64,000 nucleotides of DNA from CBDCUW01 sp963734865 (GTDB taxonomy: Bacteria > Planctomycetota > Planctomycetia > Pirellulales > Pirellulaceae): positions 1-64,000 of the forward strand of contig CAVTIV010000017.1 in NCBI GenBank assembly GCA_963734865.1, written 5' to 3'. The notes below the pieces were generated by a model, which searched no databases, was not told the DNA's origin, and saw only the letters and a program-made list of their open reading frames with translations. A program made the translations under genes and the position numbers. The number at the start of each line of letters is the position of its first letter. Within the stretch, counting starts at the first letter, position 1. This document shows, one piece after another, positions 1-7,310 of this stretch.

Positions 1-1
1 C

Positions 2-142
2 CGCGTCCACGTGCACGACCTGCACGCCACGGTGCTGCATCTGATGGGGATCGATCACACCCGTTTGACGTTCCGTTACTCCGGCCGTGACTATCGGCTG
101 ACCGACGTGCACGGCCGCGTCGTGGACGGGGTCATCGCCTAG
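2..142 (+). CDS. DUF1501 family protein, C-terminal 46 residues (5' end outside window)
   Basis: Reading from base 2 gives an open frame to the TAG at 140-142 that contains HDLHATVLHLMGIDH, then YSGRDYRLTDVHG and a short hydrophobic end. This is the conserved C-terminus of the DUF1501 proteins, which are abundant in planctomycetes, distantly related to sulfatases/alkaline phosphatases, and usually exported by Tat. Only the tail is visible, so nothing can be said about the catalytic part. A separate internal scrap of the same family lies at 5360-5536. Family assignment is by motif recognition and is confident; the substrate is unknown. Confidence 0.85.
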   Translation, partial: RVHVHDLHATVLHLMGIDHTRLTFRYSGRDYRLTDVHGRVVDGVIA

Positions 143-755
143 CGGCAATCGGGGCATCGAGAGTCGCCGTCTCCTTTGCAAATAGCGTCGTACTTTGGCA
201 ACGGGATGCTCTCAACCAATCGCACTTTGCGGCGGGACATGGGTCGGTTCGCCAACCGGCCTCAACAAAAAAGCCCTCCATGGCGAGCCCAGCCCGCCAT
301 CAGAATCACAGGGACCCGATTGCTCCTCGTCTTCTCGTCGGCGAAACCCTTCTCAGCGACCGATCCTTGCTGACGGCCCGCAAGAACCCGGTGACGTCCT
401 GATCGGTGAAGGACCACGAATCGGGGTCTCGCGCATTCAAGGAAATTGGTCGCTATTTTTGACGACGTTTTGATGTGGGTCTCCGTCGCCGCAGATCAAC
501 TAAGATTTCCTGGCTGCTCCCTGTCGGGAAAGAGGGGATTCCCCGACGAAGCCGTCCTGCGCAGATCGGGTAATGGGCAATCACCCGATTTGCGCTTCGT
601 CGGGTAACGCCGATACCCGACGAAGCGAACGCATTGCCAATGCACCAAAAAACCCACAAAAATGGCAACCAATCCGAATCCCAAACCGGCTAAAATCGGG
701 TACCACCCATCCCGATTTACCAAGTGGGTGAATAACGAGTTAGACCCAGAAAACT
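143..755. other. Gene-free stretch with inverted repeats
   Basis: I see no convincing gene in these roughly 610 bases; short frames on both strands lack recognisable domains. The second half is rich in repeats of the motif cccgacgaag, including a perfect 14-bp inverted repeat at 593-627 and a smaller one at about 566-589. A third short inverted repeat (aaatcggg / cccgattt) lies near 693-718. The stretch probably holds the end of the DUF1501 transcript and degenerated repeat sequence. Confidence 0.5.
593..627. repeat. Perfect 14-bp inverted repeat, 7-nt loop
   Basis: Arm cgcttcgtcgggta at 593-606 is the exact reverse complement of 614-627, with loop acgccga. The core cccgacgaag also occurs at 542-551. 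There is no T-run after the stem on either strand, so it does not look like an intrinsic terminator; it resembles a REP/palindromic repeat unit. Confidence 0.7.
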
Positions 756-1143
756 ATGCAAACCACACGCCTCCTCATCTTTGGCCAATTTCTCATCTTC
801 ACGCCGCTATTGATTTCCGGATGTTCCAAGATCGAGCACAGGAGGCGAAATTCGCCAAGATTTCTCGTCAATCCCATCCGATATGCCAATCGAAATCCTT
901 GGCGAAATTGAATTCGTTTCCGGATTCCCAAGGAATATTGAACTCGACGACGGACAGTCCTTATCAATCACGGCTACTACGCAACTAGACGATACCATTC
1001 AGATATCTCTCGAATACGAATCCACAAAGCAGTCAGTTGGCAGCCTCGTAACGGAATCCTATTCAGAACAACGCCAATTTCTCCTTAGGCCGGGAATGCG
1101 TTGTGCTCCAAAATTGGGTGATGATTTAGCGATAGTATCCTGA
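756..1143 (+). pseudogene. Small lipoprotein gene, frameshifted
   Basis: ATG at 756 opens a frame beginning MQTTRLLIFGQFLIFTPLL followed by ISGCSK, a typical bacterial lipoprotein signal peptide with a lipobox cysteine at about residue 23. That frame closes near 911. A second frame, shifted by one base, continues from about 850 to the TGA at 1141-1143 with a well-formed globular segment (start PIEILGEIEFVSGF, end KLGDDLAIVS). Joining the two with a one-base insertion somewhere around 838-862 gives a lipoprotein of about 128 residues. I do not recognise the mature domain. This could be a dead gene or an indel error of the kind seen elsewhere in this sequence. Confidence 0.5.
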
Positions 1144-1707
1144 TCGGAGACGGAACTGAATTCGGTGGCCGATACGGTACCCGGTAACCGGAGCCAGAAC
1201 AAACGGATGCACACCGAGCCCTCGAACGTCTTTGGGCAATGGTTCGTCAACTCCTCGGGCCGGGTGATCCTGGCCGTTGAACTTAATCGAATTGCGTTTG
1301 ACTTTTCGGTGCTCGGTTTGATGCGGATGGGCTGAGTTTCTTACTGCGGTCCTTGCAGGCTTGCTCGTTGGCTTCCTTGCCAACCCCCAATGCCGTCCCG
1401 CCGGTATCTTCCCCTGGCAACTCGATGGGTGCCCGTTCTCCTCTCCTCAGTCAGGCAATGCTCGAGGGTCTTTCAAAGGTTGGGGATCGGCTTCCCGGCG
1501 ATCTTTTCTTCATTCTTTTGAAACGCTCACGCGTCAGGCAAGCCGTCAAGCGACGTTCCCTCTCAGGGCCGGTTGTAGCGAACGTTTTGATAAAAAGGTC
1601 TTGCGCTTTTGCGTTTTATAAGCACGCTGGAAAGTCAATCGTTCACTCCTGGTTGAGTGAATCGCGTCAGCTCCTCGTCAAGAATCAACGCCATGACCCC
1701 CTACAAA
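1144..1707. other. Non-coding stretch with dispersed repeat
   Basis: No gene recognised. Positions 1190-1350 resemble a planctomycete dispersed repeat: they include the 21-mer at 1253-1273 that recurs exactly at 4235-4255, within a gatgca-c-gag / ccgggtgatcctgg context. The remainder (1350-1707) is open in one frame leading into the recombinase remnant, but I see no recombinase motif in this part. Confidence 0.4.
1253..1273. repeat. Dispersed repeat core, copy 1
   Basis: A 21-base stretch (cctcgggccg followed by ggtgatcctgg) that recurs without mismatch at 4235-4255. Flanks are only loosely similar. Exact identity over 21 bases in an otherwise unrelated context indicates a dispersed element rather than chance. 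Confidence 0.6.
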
Positions 1708-1919
1708 GACTCGAAGCGGGAGTCGACTTGCTGACGATCAGCAAACTTCTTGGTCACGCCAGCTTCACCACCACGATGATCTACCTGCACTGTCGCCGCG
1801 AACACTTGATCAATGTGCCCAGTCCGTTGGATTGGCTCCCGGTGCGGCAGTTACCGACGTACAGGCCGCCCGAGGAGAACAACTCGAAAGAGAACGATCC
1901 GAACACACCGAAAAGTTAA
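1708..1919 (+). pseudogene. Tyrosine recombinase (integrase) C-terminal remnant
   Basis: The frame ending at TAA 1917-1919 contains EAGVDLLTISKLLGHASF then TTMIYLHCRREHL and SPLDWLPVRQLP. This is the C-terminal catalytic box of a phage/integron-type tyrosine recombinase, with the conserved LLGH histidine and the IYLH tyrosine nucleophile. The upstream arginine/lysine catalytic region and core-binding domain are absent: the frame stays open back to 1353 but loses all similarity before about 1708. It is therefore a 5'-truncated relic. Similar recombinase genes are common in Rhodopirellula genomes (family knowledge). It marks the accessory nature of the region. Confidence 0.75.
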
Positions 1920-1935
1920 GCCGAGTTGGCTTCGT

Positions 1936-2157
1936 GTGTTGGATCACTTGGACGATCGCTGTCCCTGGTGGCACGCCGAGGCGGAGAAGGCCTCGCTGAT
2001 CGAGTACCTGGAGCGTGAGTATGGTGTCGATTATGACACCTGGCTCCTGGAAACGCGGATAGAAAGTGCAAGAGGCTCGGTGAAGCGTGCCGCGGCGACT
2101 CAACCTTCGCTTCCCGGCTTGTCCCCAGAGGGCGACATGCTGGTAGAATCGTACTGA
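1936..2157 (+). CDS. Hypothetical small protein downstream of recombinase remnant
   Basis: A 73-residue frame from GTG 1936 to TGA 2157, containing LDHLDDRCPWWHAEAEKASL and LEREYGVDYDTWLLETR, then a basic low-complexity end. It has a plausible soluble, helical composition and starts just after the recombinase stop. I do not recognise the family. The start is uncertain because the frame is open further upstream, through the recombinase tail. It could be a cargo gene or simply a fortuitous frame. Confidence 0.3.
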   Translation: MLDHLDDRCPWWHAEAEKASLIEYLEREYGVDYDTWLLETRIESARGSVKRAAATQPSLPGLSPEGDMLVESY

Positions 2158-2212
2158 CCGGATCGCCCCGATCTGGAAACTCGCCCGCCAGCGAGCGACA
2201 AAGTTCAACGCA

Positions 2213-2249
2213 CGATCTATGCCGGCACGCGACGTGCCCCCATAGATCG
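2213..2249. repeat. Inverted repeat upstream of membrane/LRR-like gene
   Basis: Arms cgatctatg (2213-2221) and catagatcg (2241-2249) are exact reverse complements, with a secondary ggcac/gtgcc pairing inside the loop. It could fold as an extended hairpin about 50 bases before the gene that starts at 2297. There is no T-run, so a terminator role is unsupported. Confidence 0.4.
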
Positions 2250-2296
2250 CATTCCGTTCGTCGTCGCATCTAATTCGTTTGGCTCAGACTGTCGCA

Positions 2297-3283
2297 ATGC
2301 CCAAATCCGCGAATTCGCAAAACGAGAGCACGCCGCCGTTTCGGAGTCACAGGATTTCCCGCCTGGCCATTCTTGGGCTCGTCTTCTTGGTGGAACTCGC
2401 CCTGCTCGCGATGATTCGTTCGCTCGGATGGCTGGACACATTGGGGTCGCTTCGATGGGCCGCATCCGTTGCGTTTTTTGCAACTCCACTCGTTATCATT
2501 GGCTTTCTGCTTGGACTGCGGAGCCGACGTTTTAGTCTTCGCACACTATTGATTGCCACGGCATTCGCCGCGGTGTTCATTGCACTGTTCATGTTCCCAT
2601 ATGCGACAGCAAAAAGTAGTCGGGGAGTCACACAAGTTCTTCGGGCGAATGGCATCGACGTTTCATTGGAATCGTCGCTTGACAACTATTACGAATCCTT
2701 GGGCGTCGAAATCGACGGTCCCAAGTCATTGCCTCATCACGTTACACCATTCTGGATCGCCCCCTTGATGGGAGATCTCCCTGTTGTCCATGCGGAAGAA
2801 ATACTCGAATTGGGACTTTGGTCCGACGAACAAGTCTCAATTGCTTTGACGTTGCATGACAAACTGCCGAATCTTCGCAGGATTCGTGTTTACGGCCGTC
2901 GAGCAGTCGCCGGCGGCGGTACCGTTGAATGTGTCACCAGCGATGGACTGGCCAACCTCGCAAAACATCTTCCACAAATCGAGGCACTCGCAATTGTCAA
3001 TGTCGAAATGCCAGGCACGCTCTGCTACTCCTTTGGGCAGGTGAGAACGTTGACCGTGCTCGCTGATGACTTGAACGAAACACAACTCGCTGACATCGCG
3101 ACGACGCCGGGTATGGAATTCATTAGAATTTCTGGGTGCAACATTAATGACGAGGGGGCGACCATACTTGCCAAGGCAGCGCAGCTAAGAGTTTTGGATT
3201 TGTTGGGCACTCAGGTTTCAGATGACGCGGCATCCCAAATTCACAACGACCATCCCCATCTTCGCGTTCGTCTGGGACACTGA
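2297..3283 (+). CDS. Planctomycete-type membrane protein with leucine-rich-like C-terminus
   Basis: The frame is open from 2279, but ATG 2297 (MPKSANSQNES) is the more natural start, giving 328 residues. After a short polar N-terminus come three hydrophobic segments: one in AILGLVFLVELALLAMI, a second around VAFFATPLVIIGFLLGL, then the tract RRFSLRTLLIATAFAAVFI, a signature seen in many planctomycete membrane proteins. The remaining 200 residues are soluble and end with spaced leucine-rich-like segments (LANLAKHLPQIEALAIVN, LAKAAQLRVLDLLGTQVSD), reminiscent of planctomycete LRR_6 proteins. The function is unknown. It stands alone between repeat-bearing intergenic regions. Confidence 0.7.
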   Translation: MPKSANSQNESTPPFRSHRISRLAILGLVFLVELALLAMIRSLGWLDTLGSLRWAASVAFFATPLVIIGFLLGLRSRRFSLRTLLIATAFAAVFIALFMFPYATAKSSRGVTQVLRANGIDVSLESSLDNYYESLGVEIDGPKSLPHHVTPFWIAPLMGDLPVVHAEEILELGLWSDEQVSIALTLHDKLPNLRRIRVYGRRAVAGGGTVECVTSDGLANLAKHLPQIEALAIVNVEMPGTLCYSFGQVRTLTVLADDLNETQLADIATTPGMEFIRISGCNINDEGATILAKAAQLRVLDLLGTQVSDDAASQIHNDHPHLRVRLGH

Positions 3284-3440
3284 ACAGTCATGGATCGACG
3301 AACCATGGGTTGGACGCGGAGGACTCGACAACGGGTTTGGGCAGTGGTTGCTTTTCCGCTCGTCCCCGGTCAACCCGACCGTTACCCGACTGAAATCCCT
3401 TCTCGATGGATTGCCGCGTCAGGTTCGCTAGACTACCAGA

Positions 3441-3923
3441 ATGGACACTGTTTACATCGAGACGACAGTTATCGGCAATATCGCCGGTCGCATTCACCCT
3501 AACCCGCGCATAGCGTCCCGCCAAAACGTTACACGCGAGTGGTGGAAAACTGCGGCCAGCAAGTACCGTCTGCTTGCGTCTGCGATGGTTGCGTCCGAAT
3601 GCGGCGACGGTGACGCGTCTGCCGCTGCCGAACGAATGCAGGTTCTTGATGGCATTGAGTTGCTCGCCTCTTCCGAGGACGTCGACGATCTCGCTCAAGC
3701 TTTGATCGATAATCACGCGATTCCGGCGTCAGAGACGCGTGATGCATTTCATGTCTCGATTGCTGCTGTCAATGGTGTAGAATATATAGCGACGTGGAAC
3801 TTCAAGCACATTCTTAACCCTGCACTTCAGGGAAAGATTGCTCTTGTTTGCCGCGAATGCGGCTATGAACCTCCGGTCATTTGTACCCCAGAGCAACTGT
3901 TGGAGGCTCAAGATGATTCCTGA
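3441..3923 (+). CDS. PIN-domain protein, VapC-like toxin
   Basis: This 160-residue protein starts MDTVYIETTVIGNIAG, close to the YxDTsVI opening of PIN-domain ribonucleases (with Glu in place of the first Asp). It also has a mid-protein acidic position in VASECGDGD and the late motif DAFHVSIAAVNGVEYIATWN followed by FKHI, which carries the third acidic residue and the TWNxKH box typical of type II toxin PIN proteins. Family members cleave RNA in a metal-dependent way and are held in check by a partner antitoxin. The downstream small gene overlaps its end by 11 bases, so the two are co-transcribed. The order is reversed from the usual antitoxin-first layout. Calling this a toxin is inference. 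Confidence 0.75.
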   Translation: MDTVYIETTVIGNIAGRIHPNPRIASRQNVTREWWKTAASKYRLLASAMVASECGDGDASAAAERMQVLDGIELLASSEDVDDLAQALIDNHAIPASETRDAFHVSIAAVNGVEYIATWNFKHILNPALQGKIALVCRECGYEPPVICTPEQLLEAQDDS

Positions 3924-4155
3924 CCCAACAGACGAAATCAAAGCGATTCGTCGAAAACTTGCCGCGAAATTCGACAATGATGTTCGCCGGATCGGTGCGG
4001 ACATCCGTCGCCAGCAACGCGAGTCTGGCCGAACATACGTCACGCTACCGAAGCGCGAACCGGTCCTCGCCCATGCTGCGGGTAACCATCCGATGCAACG
4101 GAGCGGTGGTGGCGACGTTTCTTCTGATGGTGAGTCAACTTCCGCCGCCCGCTGA
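3913..4155 (+). CDS. Putative antitoxin-like partner of the PIN protein
   Basis: ATG 3913 overlaps the last 11 bases of the PIN gene, giving an 80-residue protein. The first 50 residues are charged and helical (MIPDPTDEIKAIRRKLAAKF, DNDVRRIGADIRRQQRESGR) and end with TYVTLPKREPV. This resembles small DNA-binding-free antitoxin partners found beside PIN proteins in planctomycetes and cyanobacteria. From about residue 53 onwards the frame runs into a dispersed repeat (HPMQRSGGG), so the true C-terminus may have been shorter and replaced by repeat sequence. Its function is inferred only from context. Confidence 0.5.
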   Translation: MIPDPTDEIKAIRRKLAAKFDNDVRRIGADIRRQQRESGRTYVTLPKREPVLAHAAGNHPMQRSGGGDVSSDGESTSAAR

Positions 4156-4262
4156 TCGGCACCGTTCTGGCATTTGATTTCTTACTCCCAATCGTGCTCG
4201 TACTCAGGCCGTAGGCCGGGACTCGTACTCGTACCCTCGGGCCGGGTGATCCTGGTCATTCA
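4079..4262. repeat. Dispersed repeat, copy 2 (with 21-mer at 4235-4255)
   Basis: This block contains gatgcaacggagcggtggt, then gtttcttct, then cccgctgatcggcaccgttc tggcatt, then gtactcaggcc and actcgtactcg. The same ordered set of words recurs, diverged, at 4653-4792. It also carries the 21-mer shared with 1253-1273. It forms the tail and stop codon of the putative antitoxin gene. Confidence 0.6.
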
Positions 4263-4279
4263 CGGATTGCATTCATGCA

Positions 4280-4645
4280 ATGAGTCCAAACATCAATCCC
4301 TACTCGGCTCCAAGCCATCTGAACGCATCGAGCGTGCATGCGTTCCGGAGATTCTGGGGGCGATCTGTGGTCGTGGGGCTGCTCGCAGCGACGACATTAG
4401 GCACTGGTCTTTTACTCTGCTGGCTTTGGTCCATTGGAGCCATTGATCTCGGCAAACTTGGTCCCGTCGCTTTGGCGTCGCTTCTGTTCGCAACGATCGC
4501 GTTGCTTGCCGCTGCCCGTTTCTACTCGCTAGGGTGGAGAAAATACGCGGTTGGGTTCATCATCATTGCTCTGTTCTTCTTTATTCTAATCGTCCTGATT
4601 GCACTACATGAGGCTGGTATATTCACGCTGTTCCTATTTCGATAA
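4280..4645 (+). CDS. Small multi-span membrane protein, NPYSAP N-terminus
   Basis: ATG 4280 opens a 121-residue protein with the N-terminal tag MSPNINPYSAPSHL, a motif family (NPYxAP) recurrent at the start of planctomycete membrane proteins. Three hydrophobic spans follow: about residues 29-51 (VVVGLLAATTLGTGLLL), 58-79 (LGPVALASLLFATIALLAA) and 90-112 (VGFIIIALFFFILIVLIAL). There is no recognisable catalytic motif. It sits between two copies of a dispersed repeat. The function is unknown. Confidence 0.65.
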   Translation: MSPNINPYSAPSHLNASSVHAFRRFWGRSVVVGLLAATTLGTGLLLCWLWSIGAIDLGKLGPVALASLLFATIALLAAARFYSLGWRKYAVGFIIIALFFFILIVLIALHEAGIFTLFLFR

Positions 4646-4652
4646 CGATGGG

Positions 4653-4792
4653 ATGCAACGGACGGGTGGTCAGTTTCTTCGTCTGCTTGCAAGTCGTTCG
4701 CCCGTCCCCGCTGATCACTACCGTTCTGGCATTGACGAACTCGTACTCAGGCGCCGGCCGGTACTCGTACTGCTACTCGAAACGGGGCACCA
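4653..4792. repeat. Dispersed repeat, copy 3
   Basis: The block gatgcaacgga...ggtggt...gtttcttc...ccccgctgatcactaccgttctggcatt...ctcgtactcaggc...ggtactcgtactg parallels 4088-4235 in word order with scattered differences. It lies immediately before the S23-like pseudogene start. Confidence 0.55.
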
Positions 4793-5210
4793 ATGACCGA
4801 ACCAATCTTCGATCACGATCGACTTGATGTTTATCGTCTCTCGATCGAATACGTTGCATCCTCGTTCGCCATCGCGAAGGATCTGCAAGGTTGCCATCGT
4901 CACGCGCGCGAACAATGGCTTCGTGCCGCCCAATCGATCCCGCTGAACATCGCCGAGGGCAACGGGAAACGCAGCCTTAAGGATCGCAGTTGATTTCTTG
5001 ACATTGCACGTGGTTCGGTGCTGGAATGTGTTGCGATCCAAGATATTATTGCGGTCTGACTTGAAACGAATGCTCCATCGGATCGTCTCGATGTTGACCC
5101 GATTGATTGCGAGATCCGATGTCGTGGCTGAGCCGCGAACGGATTACAGTGCTGGAGTCGAGTACGAGTACCGCGAGGCATCAGTTCGATCGACCTCTAC
5201 GCTTCGATGA
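4793..5210 (+). pseudogene. Four-helix-bundle (S23 / IVS-encoded) protein, broken
   Basis: From ATG 4793 the frame reads FDHDRLDVYRLSIEYVASSF ... QWLRAAQSIPLNIAEGNGKR then SLKDRS and a TGA at 4991-4993. The continuation FLDIARGSVLECVAIQDII is clearly the same family (four-helix-bundle proteins first seen in 23S rRNA intervening sequences), so the TGA replaces an internal residue, probably an Arg codon. A second disruption near 5050 moves the frame: LKRMLHRIVSMLTRLIARSD and VEYEYRE, the family C-terminus, lie in the frame that ends at 5210. One nonsense codon plus one frameshift indicate a decayed gene. Confidence 0.75.
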
Positions 5211-5359
5211 TGTGATTGACCGGGCTTCGGTCGGTGTGTATCCGTGGCTCCCTATCTGCGCACTCTCGGAAATGTTTTATCGTTGGCGTTCGGTTTGTTA
5301 TGCTGACGCTGCTGAGAAAAGCCGGTTGGCCGAGTCGACACCCACTCTGACGCCAGAAT
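5211..5359. other. Short unassigned spacer
   Basis: Nothing recognised between the S23-like pseudogene and the DUF1501 scrap. Confidence 0.3.
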
Positions 5360-5536
5360 CAAGAATTGCGTCCGGTAGCGACCGTGCCACTATTGGCCGA
5401 CTTGAAAAGTCGCGGGTTGTTGGAAGAGACCCTGGTGATTTGGGGCGGCGAGTTTGGACGCACGGCCTATGCGCAAGTCGACAAGCCCGTCGACTTCCAC
5501 ATGCACCGAGTCCAGAGGACAACGCCATCGGGCTGA
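5360..5536 (+). pseudogene. Internal fragment of a DUF1501 gene
   Basis: The frame 5360-5536 (TGA) contains TVPLLADLKSRGLLEETLVI followed by WGGEFGRTAYAQ, the hallmark internal block of DUF1501 proteins (LKxRGLLDxTLVxWGGEFGRT). Upstream and downstream similarity is lost at once. The fragment is about 59 codons of a family that is normally around 450 residues. The C-terminus of a DUF1501 gene is also present at 2-142, that is, upstream, so this is a separate copy or the product of a rearrangement. Confidence 0.75.
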
Positions 5537-5747
5537 CGTCCTTTGGAAGGTGGGGAACTCCAGTTTTCGGATCCGCAAAGCTGAATTCTACTCGGTTTTA
5601 GCTGCGAATACTCGCTCGGGGCACATAGGATGGCGAAATCCGGGAATGCCCCTGAAGCGTTCACAGGGATCATCGCGTTCTGTTTTTCATCCGTCGAGGT
5701 TGCAACACGATCATCTCTTCCTTCGAGTGATGCTCGGTCTTCTTTCC

Positions 5748-7187
5748 ATGAACGTGAGCCTCTTCCTTACCTGCTTCTTCATCTACATCGTGGCCATGAT
5801 CGCCATCGGTTGGGGAGTGACTCGCAAGAAGCAGACTGGCGACGACTTCTTGCTGGGTGGCCGGAGCGTGCCCTTGCTGCTCACCCTCGGAACCACGCTG
5901 GCGACGATGGTGGGAACCGGTTCGTCGATGGGCGCGGTGGGAAAGGCTTACCAAGACGGCTGGATGGGCGGGCTTTACGGAATTGGCGGCGGCATCGGCA
6001 TTTTGTTGGTGGCCTGGATGTTTGCCCCGGCCCGCGAGCACCGGTTCATGACGATGTCCGAAGAACTTTCCTCCTATGTCGGTGCCAACCGCACCGTGAT
6101 GAACGTGGTCGCGGTGTTCGTTTACCTCTCGAATGTCGGTTGGTTGGGCGCGCACATCATTGGCGGTGGTCTCTACCTGAATTTCGTGACCGGGATCGAC
6201 CTCGTTTGGGCAAAGACTCTGATCGCGATTGGCTTCGGAGTCTATTCGGTGATTGGCGGTTATCGCGCAGTGGTGTGGACCGATACGATCCAGGCTGTGG
6301 TGCTGTTTTTCGGGTTCAGCTTGACCGCAGTCTTCGCCTACCATAGCGTCGGCGGATTCGCCGGGATGCAGGAGGTGCACGCGGCACAGTTAGCCAAGGG
6401 AGGCGGAATGCGACTTCTGCCTGCGATTTCCCTGGTCGTCGTGATTGCCGTGGGTCAACTTGGCAGTTCGGCGAACCGACAACGTGTTTACTCGGGTAGC
6501 TCTACTGCCACGATCCGAAAAGCGTTCGTTTCCAGCGGCATCTTGTATCTGCTATTCTCGCTGATGCCGGCCGTTATCGGGATCGCCGCGTTCGGAGCCA
6601 ATCCAGATCTCCAAGACCAGGATTCCGCCTTTCCCTGGATGGCGACGGAAATGTTGCCCCTTGCGGTTGGTGTCCTTGTTCTCTTGGCTGGCCTTTCCGC
6701 ATCCATGTCCAGCGCCAGTTCCGACGTGATCACCGCGGTCACGGTCGTGATCCGTGAGCTGTATCTCCTGGTGTTTCGCCGTCTACCTGCTCCGGATCGT
6801 GTGGTCTTTGTTTCGCGTTGGGCAGTCACCGTTACCACATTGCTGGGCTTGGCAATGGCGTTAGCGGCGACCGACATCATCGGTTACATCAAAGACATGG
6901 TCGCGCTGTTCGTGGCGGGGATGGCGGTGTGCGGTGTGTTGGGCCGATTTTGGCCTCGTTTCAACGGAGTCGGGGCAATCGCAACGTTGCTCGCAGCCTT
7001 TGCGACCGCGCTGACATTCAAGTTCATGCCCGAGGAAACCCGGTGGTGGGGCGGTTCGGTGATCCCGGCGCTGGCGATTTCCACAATCACGGGCATCTTG
7101 GCTTCGCTGCTATCGCCGCCAGAGGCGAGAACTCATCAGGAAGCGGTGGAGTATCTGGCCCGCGAACGCGATCAGATGTCATCCTGA
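5748..7187 (+). CDS. Sodium/solute symporter (SSS family)
   Basis: This 479-residue integral membrane protein is read from ATG 5748 (MNVSLFLTCFFIYIVAMIAI); ATG 5730 is also possible, and the open frame back to 5454 has no similarity. It has about thirteen hydrophobic spans and typical SSF features: early DDFLLGGRSVPLLLTLGTTL with ATMVGTGSSMG, the mid segment GGYRAVVWTDTIQAVVLFFG, and the LSASMSSASSDVITAVTVV stretch. Family members import sugars, amino acids, organic acids or vitamins with Na+. The substrate cannot be told from sequence alone. The gene lies just downstream of DUF1501 debris and is monocistronic as far as can be seen. Confidence 0.85.
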   Translation: MNVSLFLTCFFIYIVAMIAIGWGVTRKKQTGDDFLLGGRSVPLLLTLGTTLATMVGTGSSMGAVGKAYQDGWMGGLYGIGGGIGILLVAWMFAPAREHRFMTMSEELSSYVGANRTVMNVVAVFVYLSNVGWLGAHIIGGGLYLNFVTGIDLVWAKTLIAIGFGVYSVIGGYRAVVWTDTIQAVVLFFGFSLTAVFAYHSVGGFAGMQEVHAAQLAKGGGMRLLPAISLVVVIAVGQLGSSANRQRVYSGSSTATIRKAFVSSGILYLLFSLMPAVIGIAAFGANPDLQDQDSAFPWMATEMLPLAVGVLVLLAGLSASMSSASSDVITAVTVVIRELYLLVFRRLPAPDRVVFVSRWAVTVTTLLGLAMALAATDIIGYIKDMVALFVAGMAVCGVLGRFWPRFNGVGAIATLLAAFATALTFKFMPEETRWWGGSVIPALAISTITGILASLLSPPEARTHQEAVEYLARERDQMSS

Positions 7188-7310
7188 GAGAAAAGGACGA
7201 AGCGGGGGGCAGAATACAACTTCTCCTTGACTTTGGGTTCCGGCCTTCGGGGCGGCTTACGGGCCGGTTATGCTGTGGTGATCGACGCTTGAACCTTCGA
7301 AGGAACCCAG

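Noticed and set aside
5630..6346. Long plus and minus frames inside the symporter gene
   Set aside because: Out-of-frame shadows; symporter motifs are in the 5748-7187 frame.
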